Assembly: GCA_030430755.1 (NCBI GenBank) | Contig: JAUIKO010000010.1 | Location: 1 to 33,355, forward strand | Length of the DNA stretch: 33,355 nucleotides | Direction of reading: 5' to 3' | Source: Fimbriimonadia bacterium | GTDB lineage: Bacteria; Armatimonadota; Fimbriimonadia; Fimbriimonadales; Fimbriimonadaceae | Part shown: one piece after another, positions 1-8,204 of the stretch | Layout: the number at the start of each line of letters is the position of its first letter | How positions within the stretch are numbered: position 1 is the first letter of the stretch | Position numbers and translations under genes: made by a program | Notes under the pieces: model-generated | Told to the model about the DNA's origin: nothing | Database searches by the model: none | What the model saw: the letters and a program-made list of their open reading frames with translations, nothing else

Positions 1-657
1 TGTGATATCCGCTTGTGCTGTTGCCAGGTCATCTTGCGCTGTCGTAAGGTCTGCTGTAAGTGAAGTAATTTGATCTTCTTTCGCGGTGACATCTGCCTGC
101 GCTGTTGCCAGGTCATTTGTGAGAGTAGTGATTTGATCTTCTTTTGCGGTGATATCCGCTTGTGCAGTAGCCAGATCATCTTGTGCTGTATTTAAGTCTG
201 CAGTTAATGTTGTAATTTGATTTTGTGCTGTCGTAAGGTCTGCTGATAATGTTGTAATTTGATTTTGTGCTGTCGTAAGGTCTGCTGTAAGTGTAGTAAT
301 TTGATCTGTTTTCGCAGTGACATCTGCTTGTGCTGTTGCTAGATCATCTTGTGCTGTCGTAAGGTCTGCTGATAATGTTGTAATTTGATTTTGTGCTGTT
401 GCCAGCTCATTCGTGAGAGTAGTGATTTCATCTGTTTTAGCAGTGATATCTGCCTGTGCTGTTGCCAGGTCGTTCGTGAGAGTTGTGATTTCATCTGTTT
501 TAGCAGTGACGTCAGCCTGAGCCGCTGTAAGATCCTCTTGTGCTGTATTTAAGTCTGCTGTTAATGTTGTGATTTGATCTTCTTTCGCGGTTACATCAGC
601 TTGTGCTGTTGCCAGGTCATTAGTGAGAGTTGTGATTTCAACTGTTTTTGCATTGAT
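1..657 (-). repeat. Intragenic heptad-multiple coding repeats
   Basis: The DNA here consists of units of 42, 63 and 84 bp (all multiples of 21 bp, seven codons) that are nearly identical. In protein they read as about ten ITTL/ITSL segments, each followed by (T/S)(A/N)(D/E)L, then (T/N/A)TAQ, with optional inserts of the type DDLATAQ and ADVTAKEDQ or ADITAKTDE. Any gain or loss of a unit keeps both the reading frame and the coiled-coil phase. The array continues past base 1. Confidence 0.9.
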
Positions 658-2151
658 ATTATTTAATAATTCTTCAATATAGAGTTCTTGCTTGGAAGTA
701 TTTGAAGAATAAGTTTTAGTCATAGCTTCAAGTTCTTCTTCTCTAATATTTATTTGATTTTCTAAATCTAAAATTAGATTTTTATAGCCGGTGGCTGTAT
801 CTTGTATAGATTGTATTTCTGTTTGTAGAGCAGCTATGTTTTCAGTTTGAGTTTGCTGTAATTGAATTATTTTTGATTGCAAGATATTTTCTTGATTATT
901 TTTTTCTGATTCTAATTCCAATAGTGAATGGGTTAAGGTTTCAACAGATTCTTCTAGAGAGAGATTCTTCGTCTTAAGTTTATTTATAGTTTCTTTATTA
1001 CTTGAAATTTCGCTTTCAAGGTTAGATACTATTGCAGTAGAGTTACTTTTTATCTGTTCTAATTCATTTAAGTAGTTTTGGATTTTATCTTCTAGAGCTT
1101 TAATATGTGTGTTTAATTCTTCCTTTTCTTCTTGATGTATTGCGAGAATTTGTTCAGAATTATTTAACTCTACTTGATATAGCTGTGTGGCCTCGAGAGC
1201 TTTTTCTTCAGAAAGAGATAATTGATTTGTTTTTTCTTTGAGTAATGTTTCTAAATGAGCGATAGTTGAGATGTGCTCTGATTCGGTATTTTGTATTGCA
1301 TAATACTGGTCAGTAATATCACTGAGATTATTGTATGTCTGATCCAACTCTTCTTTTACTTGTAGTAAGTTGCTTTTTTCTGAGAGTAATTCTTTTTTAG
1401 CTTTTTGAAGTTCATCATTCCTGGCAGCAAAAGCGTACTTATATGTATGAATCCTTTCGTTCCACGCAGGCTTTAGCTTATTATCTATATAATTTCTGTA
1501 ATGTTCTTTCTGTATATCAAAACTTTCATCAGCTTTTTGATAGAATTCTGTGTATATACTTTTAAGGTCATTAAAAGCATTGCTTAATTTCATATAAGAT
1601 TCTTTGTATTGGTTTAATTGCTCAGATTCAGATGCATGTTTTTGAGCTATTAAATACAGGATTCCATCGCCTAGCAAAGCATAATCTGCTGTTTGAAGTA
1701 CTACCTGAGAATCTTGACTAGAATTATGATTTTTCAATCTATAATAAGCTTGTAAGACCTCGTTGGCATATGATAATAAATTTGTTTTTTCTTCTTCAGT
1801 GATATTTTGTAGGATTTGAGGGGTGATTGAATGAAATACTTTAGTTTTTTCAGATTCTAAATATTGAGTCGCTTCGTCATTATTTGAATGAAGATTGCTG
1901 CTTATGCTGGCTGCTTTCGATTTTTTTCTGTCAGATTCATTATTTTTATGAGTAAGTTGAGTTTTTGTGGACGCTTTTTGGTTAAGGTTATGTGGTTTGA
2001 CACTTGCTTTTGATGATTTGGAGTTAGAGGTAGAGCGGTAAAGTGATTGTGAGGAACTTACCTTATTTTCACTTCCTCCACATCCTGACAAGATGTTGCT
2101 GATTATGGAAATAGCAACAGGTGTAGCGTATAATCGTGCAAATTTTTTCAT
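1..2151 (-). CDS. Coiled-coil repeat lipoprotein (3' end beyond window)
   Basis: An open frame starts at the ATG at 2149-2151 and stays open for 717 codons to the window edge, so the C-terminus is missing. The first 24 residues are a lipoprotein signal peptide: two lysines, a hydrophobic stretch and the lipobox LSGC, with the lipidated cysteine at residue 24. A Ser/Lys/Asn-rich linker follows (about 25-100), then a mixed helical region, then about 300 residues of continuous predicted coiled coil rich in Glu, Gln, Lys, Leu and Ile. From about residue 498 the protein becomes an array of near-identical heptad units built from ITTL, ADL, TTAQ and TAKED/TAKTD. It is therefore likely a membrane-anchored periplasmic or surface fibre. 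I do not recognise the family and assign no function. It lies downstream of the E2 gene on the same strand but is separated from it by a 13-bp hairpin, so it is probably transcribed separately. Confidence 0.85.
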   Translation of the reverse strand, partial: MKKFARLYATPVAISIISNILSGCGGSENKVSSSQSLYRSTSNSKSSKASVKPHNLNQKASTKTQLTHKNNESDRKKSKAASISSNLHSNNDEATQYLESEKTKVFHSITPQILQNITEEEKTNLLSYANEVLQAYYRLKNHNSSQDSQVVLQTADYALLGDGILYLIAQKHASESEQLNQYKESYMKLSNAFNDLKSIYTEFYQKADESFDIQKEHYRNYIDNKLKPAWNERIHTYKYAFAARNDELQKAKKELLSEKSNLLQVKEELDQTYNNLSDITDQYYAIQNTESEHISTIAHLETLLKEKTNQLSLSEEKALEATQLYQVELNNSEQILAIHQEEKEELNTHIKALEDKIQNYLNELEQIKSNSTAIVSNLESEISSNKETINKLKTKNLSLEESVETLTHSLLELESEKNNQENILQSKIIQLQQTQTENIAALQTEIQSIQDTATGYKNLILDLENQINIREEELEAMTKTYSSNTSKQELYIEELLNNINAKTVEITTLTNDLATAQADVTAKEDQITTLTADLNTAQEDLTAAQADVTAKTDEITTLTNDLATAQADITAKTDEITTLTNELATAQNQITTLSADLTTAQDDLATAQADVTAKTDQITTLTADLTTAQNQITTLSADLTTAQNQITTLTADLNTAQDDLATAQADITAKEDQITTLTNDLATAQADVTAKEDQITSLTADLTTAQDDLATAQADIT

Positions 2152-2230
2152 AATAACCCAGTGTCTAAAGCGTTTTGTATTAAAATACACAGACAGTCAG
2201 GGAATATTATTGGTCGTAAATTTGCAAGTT

Positions 2231-2267
2231 ATTATGTATAGAGACATTTTTTGACTCTATACATAAT
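2231..2267 (-). terminator. 13-bp perfect hairpin after the E2 gene
   Basis: Bases 2231-2243 and 2255-2267 are perfectly complementary inverted arms around an 11-base loop containing a T run. It starts 12 bases past the E2 stop codon on the minus strand, the right place for a terminator. There is no clear U tract after it, so it could instead be a Rho-independent variant, a 3' stabilising hairpin, or an element in the leader of the lipoprotein gene. Confidence 0.5.
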
Positions 2268-2278
2268 ACAAAAAGTTG

Positions 2279-3541
2279 TTAATTTAATAGTTTGCTTGGA
2301 TGCTCTAAATAATCACGGACAATGTTCATGAATTTAGCCCCGACAGCTCCATCGAGAGCTCTATGATCAAACGACCCTGATACATTCATCACTTGAGCTA
2401 CTTTGAACTCATCTTGATCGTCTACGATTACTTTTTTAGTAATAGAGCTAACTGCAACAATTGCTGTATTGGGCTGATTGATGATAGCTATGAAATTGTC
2501 TATGTTTAACATTCCCATATTAGATATACAGAAAGTAGATCCTTGCATTTCATCAGGAGTGAGTTTTCCATCTCTGGCTTTCTTTGCTAAGGATTTACAA
2601 GAAATAGATATTTCTCTAAGCGTTAAAAAATCTGCATTGTTTACAACTGGTACAACAAGTCCATCTGGGATAGCTACAGCGATACCAATGTTAACATTTC
2701 CATGTTCTATGATATTATCTTCAGAAATGGATGCATTAATTTCTGGCATGTCTTGCAAGGCCATAGCGCATGCTTTTACAACAAAATCATTTACTGAAAC
2801 CTTTCCGCTTTCATCATTTTCAAATATTTTCCTAAGCCTAATGATATTTTCTACATTCACCTCGACGGTTACATAAAAATGAGGCGCAGATAATTTTGAT
2901 TCTTGTGTTCTTTGTGCAATTACTTTCCTTAAACGAGTCAAGGGAATAATTCTGTCTTCTTTTCTTTTAAGTGATAGATTTGAAGGGATTTGATTCAAGG
3001 ATTCCTGATTTTCTATCATCTGCTTGATATCTTTTTCAATAATTCTTCCACCAGGTCCGGTGCCAATAACCTCTTCTAGCTTGATATGGTGCATGTCTGC
3101 AAGTTTTTTAGCTAGTGGAGAAGCTTTTATTTTGGTATCAGTATTTATTGTTATATTTTCATGACTTGGATCAGGATTTTTCGATAGAGTTCCTTGGGCA
3201 TGTGATGCTTCTGCATGTGATGTTTTGGCATCCTGACTCTCTAAATGATCTAAAGTTTTATCCGAAGGTTCTGAAGATGTATTCCAGTGTTCAGGTAAGG
3301 TTTCTCCTTTTTTAAGAATGGCTGCAATTGCCTTTCCGACAGGAACATTCTCTCCAGGCCCTACTAGAATCCCAGCTAAGGTCCCCGATGCAGGTGCTTC
3401 TAATTCGAGAGTTGCCTTATCTGTTTGAATAGTTCCTATGACTTCACCTGATTTTACAGTCTCTCCATTATTTTTTAGCCACTCTACGAGAGTTCCTTCT
3501 TCCATTCCGTCGCCCATTTTAGGCATGATTACTTCTACCAT
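2279..3541 (-). CDS. pdhC: 2-oxoacid dehydrogenase E2 (dihydrolipoamide acyltransferase, pyruvate type likely)
   Basis: This is the acyltransferase core of a pyruvate (or related 2-oxoacid) dehydrogenase complex, which moves the acyl group from lipoyl to CoA in the cytoplasm. The 420 residues show the standard order. A single N-terminal lipoyl domain (about 1-78) has the lipoylated lysine in TDKA at K42. A flexible Ser/Asp/His-rich linker (80-135) follows. The E1/E3 peripheral subunit-binding domain is at about 138-178 (SPLAKKLA, then GTGPGGRI). The catalytic domain ends in the DHRALDG motif, with H393 and D397 as catalytic residues. One lipoyl domain and the length are normal for bacterial PdhC. 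No E1 or E3 gene lies next to it, so substrate specificity is not proven; branched-chain or 2-oxoglutarate versions look similar. Start: the ATG at 3541 follows AAGG at a reasonable distance. Confidence 0.93.
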   Translation of the reverse strand: MVEVIMPKMGDGMEEGTLVEWLKNNGETVKSGEVIGTIQTDKATLELEAPASGTLAGILVGPGENVPVGKAIAAILKKGETLPEHWNTSSEPSDKTLDHLESQDAKTSHAEASHAQGTLSKNPDPSHENITINTDTKIKASPLAKKLADMHHIKLEEVIGTGPGGRIIEKDIKQMIENQESLNQIPSNLSLKRKEDRIIPLTRLRKVIAQRTQESKLSAPHFYVTVEVNVENIIRLRKIFENDESGKVSVNDFVVKACAMALQDMPEINASISEDNIIEHGNVNIGIAVAIPDGLVVPVVNNADFLTLREISISCKSLAKKARDGKLTPDEMQGSTFCISNMGMLNIDNFIAIINQPNTAIVAVSSITKKVIVDDQDEFKVAQVMNVSGSFDHRALDGAVGAKFMNIVRDYLEHPSKLLN

Positions 3542-3565
3542 TTTGATCCTTGCTTGTTACTGTTT

Positions 3566-3595
3566 ATGTTATCACTAGAATGGTTGATTTATCAA
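3566..3595 (-). promoter_or_regulatory. Possible promoter for the E2 gene
   Basis: On the minus strand TTGATA (3595-3590) and TAACAT (3571-3566) are separated by 18 bases and lie about 25 bases upstream of the E2 start. The -10 matches consensus at only four of six positions, so this is a weak call. Confidence 0.3.
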
Positions 3596-3776
3596 TAAAG
3601 TATGATATATCCCTAGTTTTTAATGTATAACAAAAGATTGTTTTTAGTTATGTGAATTTATTATTTAAACATATATTATTTTCGGTAATGATGCTGGAGT
3701 TTCCAAGCTGTTTTTATTGCTATTTAGAAGAAAAAAACAGAATTGATCCATATTTTAATTTGTAGAGTGGGCTTTA

Positions 3777-3805
3777 TTGAATATGAGCTTGTGTGCTATT
3801 ATTAT
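3777..3805 (+). promoter_or_regulatory. Likely sigma-70-type promoter of nusA-infB
   Basis: TTGAAT at 3777-3782 and TATTAT at 3800-3805 have the ideal 17-base spacing. Transcription would begin near 3812, giving a leader of about 80 bases before nusA. Confidence 0.5.
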
Positions 3806-3840
3806 ATTAGGTCTAACTAACAAATACTGTCTATTGGTTG

Positions 3841-3860
3841 GGCTCTACTTTGGTAGGGTC
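3841..3860 (+). promoter_or_regulatory. Hairpin in the nusA leader
   Basis: Arms 3841-3848 and 3853-3860 form an 8-bp stem (two G-U pairs) around a TTTG loop, 30 bases before the nusA start. There is no following U run, so it is not an obvious terminator or attenuator. nusA operons are autoregulated in some bacteria, but nothing here proves that. Confidence 0.35.
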
Positions 3861-3890
3861 GGCAATTTATTGTAGTAAGACGGAGATATT

Positions 3891-4925
3891 ATGGATATTT
3901 TGCAGCAACTTAATCAAATAGCCCAAGAAAGGGATATTCCTGTAAAGGAACTTACTCAAGAGCTCGAAGATGCTTTAGGTGCTGCGTATAAAAAATATAT
4001 CGATGCTCCAGGAGAAGTTGTCGTTCAACTTGATCCCAAAAGAGGGTGGACAGCGCTTATACAAAAAGAAGTCGTTGGCGAAGTGATGGAGCCTTCCATT
4101 CAGATTAGTTTGATCGAGGCTAAGAAAAGAAACCCTAACATAGAAGTAGGTGATTTTTTAGGAGTAGAAGTAGACCCTAATAGGTTTGGTAGAATTGCTG
4201 CTCAGACATTTAAACAAGTTTTAAATCAGAAGCTTAGAGATGCTGAGTATCGAAGAATCCAAGAAGTTTTTAGTGATAAAACGGGTCAGGTAGTCACAGG
4301 GACCGTTCTTAGAAGAGAAGAGAATACTGTTTTTGTTCAGGTAGATAGAGTGGAAGCAGAGCTCCCACAAAGAGAGCAAATACCTTATGAAAATTTAAGA
4401 GCTAACGATAATATACGTGTTTATGTTATACGAGTAGAAGAAGAGAGGCGAGGGCTCAAAGTTGTAGTAAGTAGAACACACCCACTATTACTGAAAGGGT
4501 TGCTGTCTCTAGAAGTTCCTGAAATTGGAGAAGGTATTGTAGTTATAAAAAGTATTGCAAGAGAACCTGGTCAGAGAGCAAAGGTATCTGTTTTGAGTAC
4601 AGATGAACGCGTAGATGCTTTAGGTTCTTGTGTAGGACAAAGAGGGGCTAGAGTTCAGGATATTATGGAAGAACTAAAGGATGAAAGAATAGATATTGTT
4701 CCTTATAGTGGTAATCCAGAAAAATATCTTGCGAATGCATTAAGTCCTGCAAAAGTAAATAGTATTAAACTTAATGAAGACGAAAAAAGTGCATTTGTAG
4801 TTGTTCCAGATAGTCAGCTGTCTTTAGCGATTGGTAAAGGTGGCCAAAATGTCCGCCTTGCTGCTAAGCTGACAGATTGGAAAATTGATATTTGCAGTGA
4901 GTCACAGCTGAAAGATAGAAAGTAA
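3891..4925 (+). CDS. nusA: Transcription termination/antitermination factor NusA
   Basis: NusA binds RNA polymerase and nascent RNA and modulates pausing, termination and antitermination. The 344 residues contain the N-terminal polymerase-binding domain (about 1-125), an S1 domain (about 130-198) and two KH domains with GxxG-type loops at VGQRGARV (248-255) and IGKGGQNV (314-321). The protein ends shortly after KH2, so the C-terminal acidic repeats of the E. coli protein are absent, as in Bacillus-type NusA. A Shine-Dalgarno GGAG at 3882-3885 lies five bases before the ATG. infB follows on the same strand after 65 bases, the common nusA-infB pairing, but rimP upstream and the small ylxR/L7Ae-like genes between the two are missing. 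Confidence 0.97.
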   Translation: MDILQQLNQIAQERDIPVKELTQELEDALGAAYKKYIDAPGEVVVQLDPKRGWTALIQKEVVGEVMEPSIQISLIEAKKRNPNIEVGDFLGVEVDPNRFGRIAAQTFKQVLNQKLRDAEYRRIQEVFSDKTGQVVTGTVLRREENTVFVQVDRVEAELPQREQIPYENLRANDNIRVYVIRVEEERRGLKVVVSRTHPLLLKGLLSLEVPEIGEGIVVIKSIAREPGQRAKVSVLSTDERVDALGSCVGQRGARVQDIMEELKDERIDIVPYSGNPEKYLANALSPAKVNSIKLNEDEKSAFVVVPDSQLSLAIGKGGQNVRLAAKLTDWKIDICSESQLKDRK

Positions 4926-4990
4926 AATGTGTCTTTTATGTAATATTGTATAGAATTAGTAAAATAGATTAGGAGAATAAAAAGTAGTTA

Positions 4991-6904
4991 ATGGAATTAT
5001 CAATTAGTAGTTTAGCAAAAAAATATAATGTCTTAGGTGTCCAAGTAAAAGCTGCTTTGAAATCTCTTGATTTATTCGATGATAGTGAAGTATTAGATAT
5101 AGATTCTGATGTTTTAGAATTACTGGAAGAATCGATAAAAGAAATAAAAAAGAATAACACAGTTGAACTGACTCCAGATGCCACTCCAAGAGATATCGCA
5201 CAGGCTCTAGATGTTTCACAGTCCGAAATACAGAAGCTTTTAATAACCAAATACAAGGTGATGGCAACCCTTACAACATCTTTAAAGCAGAGTGTAATAG
5301 AAAAGATATTTAGTGAGTATGGATACAATATTGTTTGGGAACAACCTAAGCCATTAAATGTTAAGCCAGTAAAGAAAAATCCGAAATCACCATCAGTAAA
5401 GCAGATTAGACCTCCAATTGTAACCGTCATGGGGCATGTCGATCATGGAAAAACCTCTTTGTTAGATTATATTCGAAAATCTGATATTGCTGCGGGAGAG
5501 CATGGTGGGATTACACAGCACATAGGTGCTTATCAGGTACACATACCTGAAGGTGTGATTACATTTTTAGATACTCCGGGCCATGAAGCATTTACAGCGA
5601 TGAGAGCTAGAGGTGCAAGAGTTACAGATATTGCCATTCTCGTTGTATCGGCAGATGATGGTATTATGCCTCAAACAATCGAAGCGATTCACCATGCACA
5701 GAGTGCAGAGGTGCCTATTATTGTAGCGGTCAATAAAATTGATAAGCCAGGTGCCAATCCTGAAAAAGTCCTTGCGCAACTCACAGAGCATGGCTTAGTG
5801 CCTGAAGCTTATGGTGGACAGACGATTACTTGTAATGTTTCTGCAAAAACAGGTCAGGGTATTCCTGAACTATTGGAAATGATTTGCATTCAAGCAGAAG
5901 TTCTTCAGCTTGAGGCAGAGCCTAAAGGAGAATTTCAAGGCATTGTAATTGAGTCCAAGCTAGATAAAGGCAGAGGCCCAGTCGCGACAGTTATTGTGGA
6001 AAATGGAACCATAAAACGTGGAGATGTGCTGGCAGTAGGAGCTGCTTATGGAAAAGTAAAGGCCATGCTAGATTACTATGGTGATTCTATAAAAGATGCC
6101 GTCCCATCAACTCCTGTTGAAATTTTAGGATTTAGTTCAGTGCCTGTAGCAGGTGAATTAGTTTATCGATATAAGAGTGAGAAGAAGGCGAGAGATATTG
6201 CAGAAAAACATGGTCAGGCTGTTTCTGATAAAATGCAAAAGAAAGGGTCTAGGAAACTTCATTTACGGGATCTAAAAGAGCAAATAGCTACCCAAGGATT
6301 AAAAGAGCTTAAACTTATTGTTAAAGCAGATGTACACGGTTCGTTAGAAGCTGTAAATGGTCTTCTAGATAAAATAGACAATGACGAAGTTATAGTTAAA
6401 GTTATTCACTCTGGAGTTGGAAGTATTTTGGAGTCGGACGTTCTTCTATCAAGTGCATCAGATGCAATTTGTGTTGGCTTTAATACAAGAACGGAACCAG
6501 GTGCTAGATCCCAGGCAGAAAAATTGAATGTTGAAATTAGACATTATAGAATTATTTACGAATTAATAGAAGATATTCATGCTGCTGTGAAAGGAATGTT
6601 AGCACCTAAATATGAAGAGCGACATCTTGGAATACTTGAAGTAAGAGCTGTGTTTGATCTTTCCAGACATGGTATGGTAGCTGGGTGTTATGTTCAATCA
6701 GGAAAGGTCAATCGTGATTCTCTAGTAAGAGTTAAGCGCAAAAAAGAGCTTGTGTTCACTGGTAAAGTTGCATCTTTGAAGCATTTAAAGAATGATGTGA
6801 AAGAGATGAGTATTGGTCAAGAATGTGGTGTGCAGATTGTAGACTATGTAGGATATCAAGATGGAGATATCCTAGAAATATATGAAATGATTCAAATAAA
6901 TTAA
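4991..6904 (+). CDS. infB: Translation initiation factor IF-2
   Basis: IF-2 is the GTPase that delivers initiator tRNA to the ribosome and promotes subunit joining. The GTPase motifs are complete: GHVDHGKT (148-155), DTPGHE (194-199), NKID (248-251) and SAK (284-286). The beta-barrel and C-terminal tRNA-binding domains follow. The N-terminal region before the G domain is only about 140 residues, with a winged-helix-like start ([11 protein letters not shown]) and a short Lys/Pro linker, so the protein (637 residues) is at the short end for the family. The best ribosome-binding match, AGGAGA at 4971-4976, is 14 bases from the ATG, unusually far, but an in-frame stop at 4985 rules out an earlier start. 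rbfA does not follow; instead the stop codon overlaps that of a convergent gene in the sequence TTAA. Confidence 0.97.
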   Translation: MELSISSLAKKYNVLGVQVKAALKSLDLFDDSEVLDIDSDVLELLEESIKEIKKNNTVELTPDATPRDIAQALDVSQSEIQKLLITKYKVMATLTTSLKQSVIEKIFSEYGYNIVWEQPKPLNVKPVKKNPKSPSVKQIRPPIVTVMGHVDHGKTSLLDYIRKSDIAAGEHGGITQHIGAYQVHIPEGVITFLDTPGHEAFTAMRARGARVTDIAILVVSADDGIMPQTIEAIHHAQSAEVPIIVAVNKIDKPGANPEKVLAQLTEHGLVPEAYGGQTITCNVSAKTGQGIPELLEMICIQAEVLQLEAEPKGEFQGIVIESKLDKGRGPVATVIVENGTIKRGDVLAVGAAYGKVKAMLDYYGDSIKDAVPSTPVEILGFSSVPVAGELVYRYKSEKKARDIAEKHGQAVSDKMQKKGSRKLHLRDLKEQIATQGLKELKLIVKADVHGSLEAVNGLLDKIDNDEVIVKVIHSGVGSILESDVLLSSASDAICVGFNTRTEPGARSQAEKLNVEIRHYRIIYELIEDIHAAVKGMLAPKYEERHLGILEVRAVFDLSRHGMVAGCYVQSGKVNRDSLVRVKRKKELVFTGKVASLKHLKNDVKEMSIGQECGVQIVDYVGYQDGDILEIYEMIQIN

Positions 6905-7314
6905 TTCTTAGATTTATTTCTTTTCATTTCTTTGTAGATGCTTTTGATAAGTTGAATGTTTTGTTCTGATTTCTTGCACTTCGGGTTATATTTATATGCA
7001 AATTCGTATAATCTAAGTGCCTTTGGGTATTTTACGGAGGGCTTGAAAAGATGGCACTTCATTACAAAGTCTGCATAATCTAAAGCGATTTGGCTTATTT
7101 GTAGGTGTTCTGATTTTGAAATCTTATCTTTCTTGATATGTGAGAGTGCTTTCATGTATGTGCTATGGTATTGCATGAGGGTAGATTTTTCTTTTTTAAT
7201 TGTATTGAGAATACCTGTTGCATCTTTTTGTACAGGTTGACTAGCACAGATTGCTTGAAAAAGGACTAATAGAACAGATGTTTTTAAAAAGGTAAAAAGT
7301 CTCATTGTAAACAT
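6901..7314 (-). CDS. Small secreted protein of unknown function
   Basis: I do not recognise this protein. The frame can be extended up to a GTG at 7431, but the extension runs through homopolymer tracts, whereas ATGs at 7314 and 7305 directly precede a good signal peptide (MRLF, hydrophobic core, then a likely cleavage site around CASQP). The mature part is about 115 residues, basic and probably all-helical, with a Tyr/Leu-rich middle (SQIALDYADF, YEFAYKYNPKC) that looks loosely like a TPR-type helix pair. Its stop codon overlaps the convergent infB stop. No clear Shine-Dalgarno sequence precedes either ATG. Export to the periplasm is an inference from the signal peptide. Confidence 0.6.
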   Translation of the reverse strand: MFTMRLFTFLKTSVLLVLFQAICASQPVQKDATGILNTIKKEKSTLMQYHSTYMKALSHIKKDKISKSEHLQISQIALDYADFVMKCHLFKPSVKYPKALRLYEFAYKYNPKCKKSEQNIQLIKSIYKEMKRNKSKN

Positions 7315-7357
7315 AATGTACCGTAAAAAAAATAAAAAATAAAAGGGGAATAAATTG

Positions 7358-7428
7358 TTTTTTTTTTCACAAAAAGATGTTTTTTTTTCCACAAAAAATG
7401 GGGAAAATGACAAAAGTCCTGTGGAAAA
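7358..7428. promoter_or_regulatory. Cluster of DnaA-box-like sites and T tracts upstream of nrdR
   Basis: Three sites fit the relaxed DnaA box TTWTNCACA: 7363-7371 and 7385-7393 on the plus strand and 7420-7428 on the minus strand. The last two are a perfect inverted pair of TTTTCCACA. The first two sit in a 22-base tandem near-repeat (ten Ts then CACAAAAAGATG; nine Ts then CCACAAAAAATGG). The AT-rich context raises the rate of chance matches; a site with the sequence TTTTTCACA also occurs inside several coding regions of this window. Possible role: DnaA or another factor acting on nrdR-nrdJ or on the divergent small gene. Confidence 0.35.
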
Positions 7429-7453
7429 CACTGGGGAAATCGTTAAAATCTGT

Positions 7454-7483
7454 TTTACTATCCCGAAAAGTACAGGTTATATT
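7454..7483 (+). promoter_or_regulatory. Possible nrdR promoter
   Basis: TTTACT (7454-7459) and TATATT (7478-7483) are separated by 18 bases and lie about 55 bases before the nrdR start. No convincing NrdR box pair was found next to it or in the gap before nrdJ. Confidence 0.3.
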
Positions 7484-7537
7484 TTCTTCTGGAAAATGCA
7501 ATACTCAAAAGTATAGAAGGTCGATAAAGGTGTTAGC

Positions 7538-8080
7538 ATGAAATGTCCTTTTTGTGGGTATTTAGAGCAGCGTGTTTTGAATTCTCGAACAGGAAAGAAT
7601 CAGATTACTGTTCGCAGACGTCGAGAATGTGAGCGTTGCAAGAGAAGATTTAGCACATTAGAAGAGATTGAAAAGATCTCTATTTATGTGTTAAAAAGGG
7701 CTGGATCAAAAGAGTTATTTGATTCAGAAAAACTATTGCGTGGACTAATGATAGCATGTAGAAGAAGACCTGTTAGTATTGATTCTCTTAATGTTATCGT
7801 TGAATCGATCCGTCAAGATCTAATTGATAAAGGAAAAGTTGAGGTACTTGCTCATAGTATAGGGATTCTAGCAATGAATTACTTGAAAAAACTAGATGAA
7901 GTGGCATACATACGATTTGCAAGTGTTTATAAAGACTTTAAAAGCATTAATGAATTTATCGAGATAATCTGTAGCATTAGAGTAGAATCGATGCCAAATA
8001 AAAGGCTCTTTCGAAAAAGAGAGAAAGAACTTAAAAATATGATAGAGTCTGCGTTTGAAAATTTGAATTCGCTACCATGA
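7538..8080 (+). CDS. nrdR: Transcriptional repressor NrdR
   Basis: NrdR is the nucleotide-sensing repressor of ribonucleotide reductase genes. A zinc ribbon with C3, C6, C31 and C34 (CPFC and CERC) and the Arg-rich RRRREC segment form the DNA-binding part. An ATP-cone domain follows (about 48-140), with the typical FDSEKLLRGL. At 180 residues it is about 25 longer than most NrdR, through a basic C-terminal tail after residue 150. It lies 124 bases upstream of nrdJ on the same strand, matching its expected target. I could not identify NrdR boxes by eye. Confidence 0.95.
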   Translation: MKCPFCGYLEQRVLNSRTGKNQITVRRRRECERCKRRFSTLEEIEKISIYVLKRAGSKELFDSEKLLRGLMIACRRRPVSIDSLNVIVESIRQDLIDKGKVEVLAHSIGILAMNYLKKLDEVAYIRFASVYKDFKSINEFIEIICSIRVESMPNKRLFRKREKELKNMIESAFENLNSLP

Positions 8081-8204
8081 AGGAAGGAATCTTGTTTACA
8101 TGGATGGTGATAAGAAAATGTTAATTATAGTAAAAAAATTATAAGTGAGAATTTAATTAAAAGAAGCTAGTCCTTTATAGGAAAATAGGAGTTAAAATAC
8201 AATA

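Larger units (their letters stand above)
3542..3890. other. Divergent intergenic region between E2 and nusA
   Basis: This 349-base stretch has no credible ORF and no tRNA-like fold that I can see; in particular there is no rimP, the usual gene before nusA. It holds the putative E2 promoter near its left end and the nusA promoter and a leader hairpin near its right end. In the middle is a modest inverted repeat, CTGTTTTT (3708-3715) with AAAAACAG (3733-3740). The rest is AT-rich sequence without a recognisable motif. Confidence 0.6.

Noticed and set aside
2478-2876. 132-codon plus-strand ORF within the E2 gene
   Set aside because: It lies antisense to the conserved catalytic domain of E2, and its Ser/Phe/Thr-rich composition is that expected of a shadow frame.
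3542-3890. Riboswitch or remnant of rimP upstream of nusA
   Set aside because: Only one small 8-bp hairpin is visible, with no known riboswitch core motif and no RimP-like reading frame.
7358-7428. Replication origin (oriC)
   Set aside because: Only three relaxed DnaA boxes, no dnaA, dnaN or other origin-linked gene nearby, and TTTTTCACA also occurs inside several coding regions here, so chance is a real factor.
7315-7431. N-terminal extension of the small secreted protein from a GTG at 7431
   Set aside because: It runs through poly-A/T tracts and low-complexity Phe/Lys codons, and places the clear signal peptide 40 residues inside the protein. ATG 7314 or 7305 is far better.
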